This document shows, one piece after another, positions 19,962 through 24,592 of a stretch of DNA of 24,592 nucleotides (its first letter is position 1; the number at the start of each line of letters is the position of its first letter). The stretch is taken from the NCBI GenBank assembly GCA_017560285.1, contig JAFYOG010000237.1:1-24592 (forward strand). The letters are read 5' to 3'. Both the position numbers and the translations under genes were made by a program. The notes beneath the pieces were generated by a model. It worked only from the letters and a program-made list of their open reading frames with translations, did no database searches and had not been told where the DNA came from. The stretch is from Clostridia bacterium. GTDB taxonomy: Bacteria > Bacillota > Clostridia > Oscillospirales > CAG-382.

Positions 19962-22254
19962 ACTTTATATAGCCGTTTATCCTCAGCCAATTTTCTACAT
20001 ACGCCCAACTTCTTCCCGTACTGCAAAGGCTAACAAGCTTTCCTATCTCCGCCGTTGTCGGCTTCGTTCCGTCCAGCTTCCTTATTCCGCCAGCCTTTAA
20101 TCCCTCTACTAAGCCCGTCTTTTGGGTCGCGTAGTCCTCGTTAAACAAGTAGGTTCTAACCGCTCCTAACGTCTTCCCAGCGTCAAGCTTCAAAGTCTTA
20201 ATTACGCCGTCGTAGTTGTTTACCATAGCGTTGTAGCCCGTAGACGCTCGGTTGTCTATAAATTGCGGGTGTGGCGTTTTAGCGCAGCCCAACGTGCTAT
20301 AAAATTCGGGAAGCGTCTTTCGTGCTACAAATTCGTTTGCAAGCTCCATATATCGGCGCGACTTGCTCGCTTGGCTTCCTGCGTTGGTAGACGTTTTGTT
20401 TCTGTTGTGCGTAATCTCGTGCCAATAGGTAGCCATAGCGTCGGCTTCCTGCTCGGTAATATCCGCGCTTCGTCCCTGTCCTATCTTCGCGAAGGCTGAC
20501 ATAACTTTTTCTAAGCGTTCCTTCCTTAGCCAAATGTCGCCCGTTGCCTTTACAGTAGAGCCGTTGTTGTTCTTGTTGGTTTCTACTTCAAGCCTTCCGA
20601 CTCCGTGCCTAAACCACGCTTCCGTTAAACCGCCGTTAATAGCCTTAACTGTGTCGCGCACCTCGCTTCTATCGTTGTAGGTTGTCTTCATAGCCCTGTG
20701 CGGTGTGTCGCCGCCCTTAGCTCTCGTTTCCTCTCTCTTCGTAATGGCTGCTTTAAGCTCTGCCAACGCCTTAGCGACCGCCTGTTTAAGTCGTGCAATG
20801 CAATCGGCGTAATACTTTGAGGAGTCGCAGAAGTTGTCTTTAAGCGTTGCCCTGTACTCGTCTTCCAGCTCGTAAAACCCTTCTTCTTTTATCTTCGTTA
20901 GCGTAGCTTGTAGCTCGCTGCTCGCGTCTATCCACTCGTCTTGCCTTTGCGTGGCTATCGCGTTTATCCTGTCTACTTCAAGCTTCAGCGCGTTCCTGTC
21001 GCCCGCGTTCCTAAGCGCGTCCAGCCCGCTAACGTTCAAACCGAAGGCGTAAGCCCAACGCTTCAACGAAGATATAAGCCCGTCGAACTCGGTACAAGGC
21101 TGTACGGTGTTCATCGTCTTGGTCGGTATTCTACCGTTCAAACCGCCGCCAATAACACCGCCTTTGAAGTTGTCGCGTATGTAGTAGGGTTGCGACTTCC
21201 AACCCTTCGCGCGCTCTTCTATGCCCTCTATATACTTGCGGAACGTCGGGGGTACGTCTGTAACGGTACGACGTGAAGGCAAAGCTTTGTACTGTTGCTT
21301 CCGTACTATGGCTTTAAGCCTGTTCGCCCTGTTCTTGTTATATTCGTCGTAGTCGCTCAATATAGGCGTAACGAAGCAGCGGCATTGTGGATGCCAGCCT
21401 ACGAACTTAAACGTTTTCGGGTAGTCGCCCGCCAATTCGTCGCATATATCGTGGAACGGTACGGGTTCGCCCTTGCTGTTCAGTATGGTGTGGTTGTTGC
21501 TCAAATGTATGCGGAAGCCTACAACAAAATCTAATTGCTGCCACCGCTGGTACTCGGCTTCTCTGTACGCCATATTTATTTCGGTTCGTGCCAAACGCAT
21601 AGCGTTCTTATACGAACTTCTATAAACGCCCTGTCCCGAATGGTACATTTTCGCTGCCTTGCTTAGTCGTAGGTTGCCGCCCTTATCCCTTACCCTTCTA
21701 TAAAGCCTGTCGGGTTCGCGTAGGTACTGCCGCAAATCTCGGCTAAGCTCTGCCGCGCTGCGTCCTTCGCCTAACCCTATGTCTATACCCAATTCCATAG
21801 CGTCGCGGAAGTCGCCGACGTACTTCCATACGCGCTGGCTAAGGTTAAGCCCGCCTACTTTGCGCTGCTGGAACGTGCTTAGGGCTTCAAGGTTGCGCGA
21901 GTTGTACTGCTCCGCTTCTTCCTTCGTTAGCTGGCTGGTGCGAATAATCGAACCTACAAACGCGTCGTTCTTATGGCACGCGGCTTCCCATTCGGCTTTT
22001 ACTCCCTGCGTGGTTACGGCTTCTATGCGCTGCGCCAAACGCGTAACAATTCCCTGCGCCTGTTTCTTGGCTTTCGGGTATCGGTCAAAGGTAAACGTTT
22101 CGTCTTCGCCCAACGTTAAACCGCTTGCCGCCGTCGCCATCTCCTGCACGGCTGTGTCGTACAAGCGTTCTACTTGCTTAGCGTACTTCTCCGTCGTCCT
22201 GTAATGCTTAGCGTCAAATCCTCGAAGCTGTACTATTAGTTTTTCTTCCGCCAT
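19960..22254 (-). CDS. MuF-type minor head protein with C-terminal HEXXH (zincin-like) extension
   Basis: This 764-aa protein is more than twice the usual length of MuF/SPP1 gp7 minor head proteins. Residues 1-140 are helical. Residues about 150-300 carry MuF features: LARTEINMAYREAEYQRW (221-238), then HDICDELAGDYP and the Cys/His cluster WHPQCRC (287-293). The extension from about 330 has a coiled middle (430-510) and a C-terminal domain. That domain holds ATYWHEITHN with H612-E613-x-x-H616 and a downstream acidic candidate ligand E641 in ANEFVARK, the pattern of a gluzincin-type metalloprotease. MuF proteins sit inside the capsid near the portal and some carry C-terminal toxin or enzyme domains delivered with the DNA. 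Here the extension could be an injected protease or a head-maturation protease. The MuF call is firm, the enzyme call is inference. Confidence 0.85.
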   Translation of the reverse strand: MAEEKLIVQLRGFDAKHYRTTEKYAKQVERLYDTAVQEMATAASGLTLGEDETFTFDRYPKAKKQAQGIVTRLAQRIEAVTTQGVKAEWEAACHKNDAFVGSIIRTSQLTKEEAEQYNSRNLEALSTFQQRKVGGLNLSQRVWKYVGDFRDAMELGIDIGLGEGRSAAELSRDLRQYLREPDRLYRRVRDKGGNLRLSKAAKMYHSGQGVYRSSYKNAMRLARTEINMAYREAEYQRWQQLDFVVGFRIHLSNNHTILNSKGEPVPFHDICDELAGDYPKTFKFVGWHPQCRCFVTPILSDYDEYNKNRANRLKAIVRKQQYKALPSRRTVTDVPPTFRKYIEGIEERAKGWKSQPYYIRDNFKGGVIGGGLNGRIPTKTMNTVQPCTEFDGLISSLKRWAYAFGLNVSGLDALRNAGDRNALKLEVDRINAIATQRQDEWIDASSELQATLTKIKEEGFYELEDEYRATLKDNFCDSSKYYADCIARLKQAVAKALAELKAAITKREETRAKGGDTPHRAMKTTYNDRSEVRDTVKAINGGLTEAWFRHGVGRLEVETNKNNNGSTVKATGDIWLRKERLEKVMSAFAKIGQGRSADITEQEADAMATYWHEITHNRNKTSTNAGSQASKSRRYMELANEFVARKTLPEFYSTLGCAKTPHPQFIDNRASTGYNAMVNNYDGVIKTLKLDAGKTLGAVRTYLFNEDYATQKTGLVEGLKAGGIRKLDGTKPTTAEIGKLVSLCSTGRSWAYVENWLRINGYIK

Positions 22255-22374
22255 AGTTATTTTTATTAAATCCCGCGTCTAAGCGCGTTTCTCGTCCCGC
22301 CTGTATATTTGTATCATCGGGGCAAAGAAACGCGCACACGCGGCGTTTTAGGTATTAAAATAATACGCTTTCGG
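22255..22374. other. Gap between portal and MuF genes with an orphan plus-strand -7 box
   Basis: This 120-bp gap is unusually long for this operon. On the plus strand TATATTTG (22304-22311) matches the -7 consensus, but no -33 TTTG stands at 19-21 bp. About 18 bp on, AAACGC and GCGTTT (22328-22348 region) can form a small hairpin followed by TTAGG. No minus-strand promoter or ORF was found. A very short plus-strand RNA is possible but weakly supported. Confidence 0.3.
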
Positions 22375-23895
22375 CTAAATAGTGGGTTCGCCTTGATAAA
22401 AAGCGTTGTCGCGCTCCTGTTCCTGCGCTATACGCTCCAGCTCTTCGTCGGGGTTGTCTGTCCAGCCCAAACGTCGCACCGTTGTCTGCTGGCTGGCTAT
22501 TGGCTTCTGTCCGTTGGCTGCCTGTAACAGGTTAATCTTGCTTAGCTCGTCCTCAATAATGTAGGGTACTATTTCGGGTTCTACTATAATGCTGTCGCAA
22601 GCTGCCGTAAAGTCCTTCGCGCCCGCGTTCGCTTGCTTCAAGAACGCCTTTATTACGTTTACGCGTCTTTGTAGGTACTCGTCGAATATTTCGCACTTAT
22701 CCTGTACTTTTAGGTGCGCGTCCATAAATAGAAGCTTCAAGGCTACGCCGCTTACTGCGCCTATGCCCTTAACGGTGTCGAAAGAAATGTCGGGCGTTTG
22801 GGTTATGGTGTAAATCATGCGGAGCAAGGTGTCTATTTCAAGCTTTACGCTTTCGGGTGCGCTCTGCCAGCTCAAATAAGAAGCCTTCGAGCCTTCCTCG
22901 CCCTCAATTATGCCGCCCGCTTCTCCCTTACGCGCGAAGCCTACGACGTGACCCTCTACAAAGATTTTCGGCGCGGCGTGGTAGTCGTTGGTTTCGGCGA
23001 AGTTTGAAAGAAGCTTTTCCAATCGGTCTATAAGCCCCTGTACGTCTTCCCATTCGGTCTGTGGCTGGCAGCCGTAAATAACGGGTATCTTGCCTATGCC
23101 TAAGTCCTTCGGGTAGCCCTCTACTAACGTCCATTCGCGCCCTGCTTCTATGCCCTGCGTACCGTCGCAATACCACATATAGTGTTTGTCGGCTGTGTAG
23201 GTTTCGAAGTATGTGCGTTCCTGTAAATCCTTATCCTTGCGGCTGAACTCGCGGCTAAACGCTACCATATCGCGGGTTTCGTCGAAGTATGGGTAAAGCC
23301 TATCGCCCAACGCTGGGCTAAATATCGCTACTTTGAACTTGCGTTTTGTCGGGAAGCCGTAAACGGTATGTTCTTCGCGGGCTTCTACAGGATACCACAA
23401 TTCGGCTACTTCGGTGCTGTTGTATAAGCTGCGCGCTACCTTTCTGTTAATGGTGCGCTCCTTAACGTCGTGCAAAATGCGGTTTATCGCCTTCAATACG
23501 TCCGCTTCTTTGGTATTCTCTTCGGGCGTTGCGTTGTAGTTTACGGGGTTTCCGAACGTGAAGGCTACGGCGCGCTTGGTAATAAGCTTCTGTATAGCCA
23601 ACGCTACGCGGTTTACTGCTTCAATTCTGTAACCCTGTTCCGTTGTAAACTCTACGTTCGGGTTTACGTTTTTTACTTCCCCGTATTCGTCGCTGTCTTT
23701 GTCTACGACTACTAATTTGTCGGGGCGCAGCTTCGGGTCGTTTACGTCGTGTAACTTCGGGTCGTACTCCTTAACGTTCTTCTCTGTATTCGGCTGGCTG
23801 GTTAGTCGTCCGTTCCTTAACTCGTTAATAGCTGCTGCGTAGCTGCCTTCGGATAGCATTTGTTCTAATGCTTGCTTTTCTACTTGCTCGTTCAT
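22375..23895 (-). CDS. Portal protein
   Basis: This 506-aa protein follows the terminase gene after 7 bp and precedes the MuF gene, the order of SPP1-like packaging modules. It matches SPP1 gp6-type portals in size and pattern. The N-terminal part has ITKRAVAFTFGNPVNYNATP (about residues 107-126), the middle has VEGYPKDLGIGKIPVIYGCQ and LIDRLEKLLSNFAETNDYHA, and then TITQTPDISFDTVKGIGAVS and GVALKLLFMDAHLKVQDK, the conserved stem and wing region. Twelve copies form the DNA channel at one capsid vertex, where terminase docks and the connector proteins attach. The start MNEQVEKQALEQML is the first ATG in frame. Confidence 0.92.
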   Translation of the reverse strand: MNEQVEKQALEQMLSEGSYAAAINELRNGRLTSQPNTEKNVKEYDPKLHDVNDPKLRPDKLVVVDKDSDEYGEVKNVNPNVEFTTEQGYRIEAVNRVALAIQKLITKRAVAFTFGNPVNYNATPEENTKEADVLKAINRILHDVKERTINRKVARSLYNSTEVAELWYPVEAREEHTVYGFPTKRKFKVAIFSPALGDRLYPYFDETRDMVAFSREFSRKDKDLQERTYFETYTADKHYMWYCDGTQGIEAGREWTLVEGYPKDLGIGKIPVIYGCQPQTEWEDVQGLIDRLEKLLSNFAETNDYHAAPKIFVEGHVVGFARKGEAGGIIEGEEGSKASYLSWQSAPESVKLEIDTLLRMIYTITQTPDISFDTVKGIGAVSGVALKLLFMDAHLKVQDKCEIFDEYLQRRVNVIKAFLKQANAGAKDFTAACDSIIVEPEIVPYIIEDELSKINLLQAANGQKPIASQQTTVRRLGWTDNPDEELERIAQEQERDNAFYQGEPTI

Positions 23896-23902
23896 ATTCT
23901 TG

Positions 23903-24592
23903 TTAATTAAATGTTCGTTTTAGTTTCTTAATCTGTGAACCTTTTTTACGGCGTTCTACCGTTCCTGTAAGTGCGTCAGGCGCGTCGTCATGCGCGTTCT
24001 TGCCTTCCTTCTTGTACTGCGTTATATCTCGGTAGAACTTCGGGTACAAACGCGCCCAATCTTTCGGGAAAAACGTTAGGTTCTGTACCTCTGCCGAATG
24101 GTTGAATATTCGGACGTTCTTGTTTTCGGTCTGCGTGAACCACGTAAACGCCGTTTTGTTGTTCGCCATAATTCGGCAATTCTTTTCTACCGTTCGGGCG
24201 AAGCCGCGCCCGCCGTTGTTGCTCTCTACGCATACTTCGTCTACTGCGTGCTGGCAAATAATACGGGCGGTTTCCGCTTCGGTGGTTTCCATAGCTTCCT
24301 GCGTGTAGTAAACATCGAGGACGTAGTTTCCTATCTCCGTTTCAACGTAAACAATCATACAAAGGAAGTCCGCGCCTGTGTCGGCTGTATCTATGTACGC
24401 CTTTACCTTGCTTTGCTTGGTTACGGGTAGAACGTCGTAGGTTCTAAACCCGCGTTCGTACATCAAGCCCGTAAGCGGTCGGGGGTTCTGCATATACTGC
24501 GTGTCGAACACAAAGGCGTTTTTCTCTCGAAGCGTGTGTAACTCCTGCAGGGTGTGCTTGAACTCCCAAAGCGGCACTTCCTCGCCGTTCTC
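23903..24592 (-). CDS. Terminase large subunit, C-terminal nuclease domain (5' end beyond window)
   Basis: The frame is open to the window edge, so 229 codons plus the stop of a longer gene are present; a GTG at 24577 is internal and not the start. The segment is the RNase H-like nuclease of a large terminase. Three acidic patches are visible: VKAYIDTADTGADF, VDEVCVESNNGGRGF, and HDDAPDALTGTVE near the end, which supplies the last metal ligands. The C-terminus is basic (ERRKKGSQIKKLKRTFN). The ATPase domain with Walker motifs lies outside the window. The enzyme cuts concatemeric DNA and drives it through the portal encoded next. Confidence 0.93.
   Translation of the reverse strand, partial: ENGEEVPLWEFKHTLQELHTLREKNAFVFDTQYMQNPRPLTGLMYERGFRTYDVLPVTKQSKVKAYIDTADTGADFLCMIVYVETEIGNYVLDVYYTQEAMETTEAETARIICQHAVDEVCVESNNGGRGFARTVEKNCRIMANNKTAFTWFTQTENKNVRIFNHSAEVQNLTFFPKDWARLYPKFYRDITQYKKEGKNAHDDAPDALTGTVERRKKGSQIKKLKRTFN

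Overview
The window is the head-and-tail (structural) module of a tailed phage or prophage with siphovirus layout, and it ends in a diversity-generating retroelement (DGR). The host is most likely a member of the Bacteroidales. Two intergenic promoters carry the Bacteroides-type -7 box TAnnTTTG about 19 bp from a TTTG-like -33 box, Shine-Dalgarno signals are weak, and the gene set and gene order match phages and prophages of gut Bacteroides-like bacteria. No integrase, lysis, replication, tRNA or CRISPR feature was seen, so prophage and free phage cannot be told apart.

Almost everything is on the minus strand and reads from high to low coordinates. In that order: terminase large subunit (5' end off the window), portal, a MuF-type minor head protein with a long C-terminal extension containing HEITH (a zinc-protease signature), scaffold-like protein, decoration-like protein, major capsid protein, four small head-tail connector, neck or tail-terminator genes, tail tube, tail assembly chaperone with a separate -1-frame downstream part that lacks a start codon, tape measure (1451 aa), a small beta-rich protein, a distal-tail protein with an N-terminal LamG-like domain, a 1645-aa tail-tip protein with four tandem repeats of about 150 aa, a small protein, and the receptor-binding C-type-lectin-like fiber protein. 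The genes are packed with gaps of a few bases or short overlaps, as expected of a late operon.

The left end is a DGR. The last 107 bp shared by the fiber gene (variable repeat, VR, 1028-1134) recur at 466-572 (template repeat, TR). All 19 differences fall at adenines of the coding-strand template, which is the adenine-specific signature of DGR mutagenesis. A small accessory-like gene lies between target and TR, an 11-bp perfect hairpin lies just downstream of VR, and the N-terminal 109 codons of a DGR-type reverse transcriptase run off the left edge. Together these would diversify 13 residues of the phage adhesin.

The minus-strand order is interrupted at 19429-19961 by a plus-strand cassette: promoter, two small acidic ORFs, and a strong bidirectional terminator. 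This is the classic layout of a 'moron'. A separate minus-strand promoter at 19239-19269 appears to restart transcription for scaffold, capsid and tail genes after that terminator.
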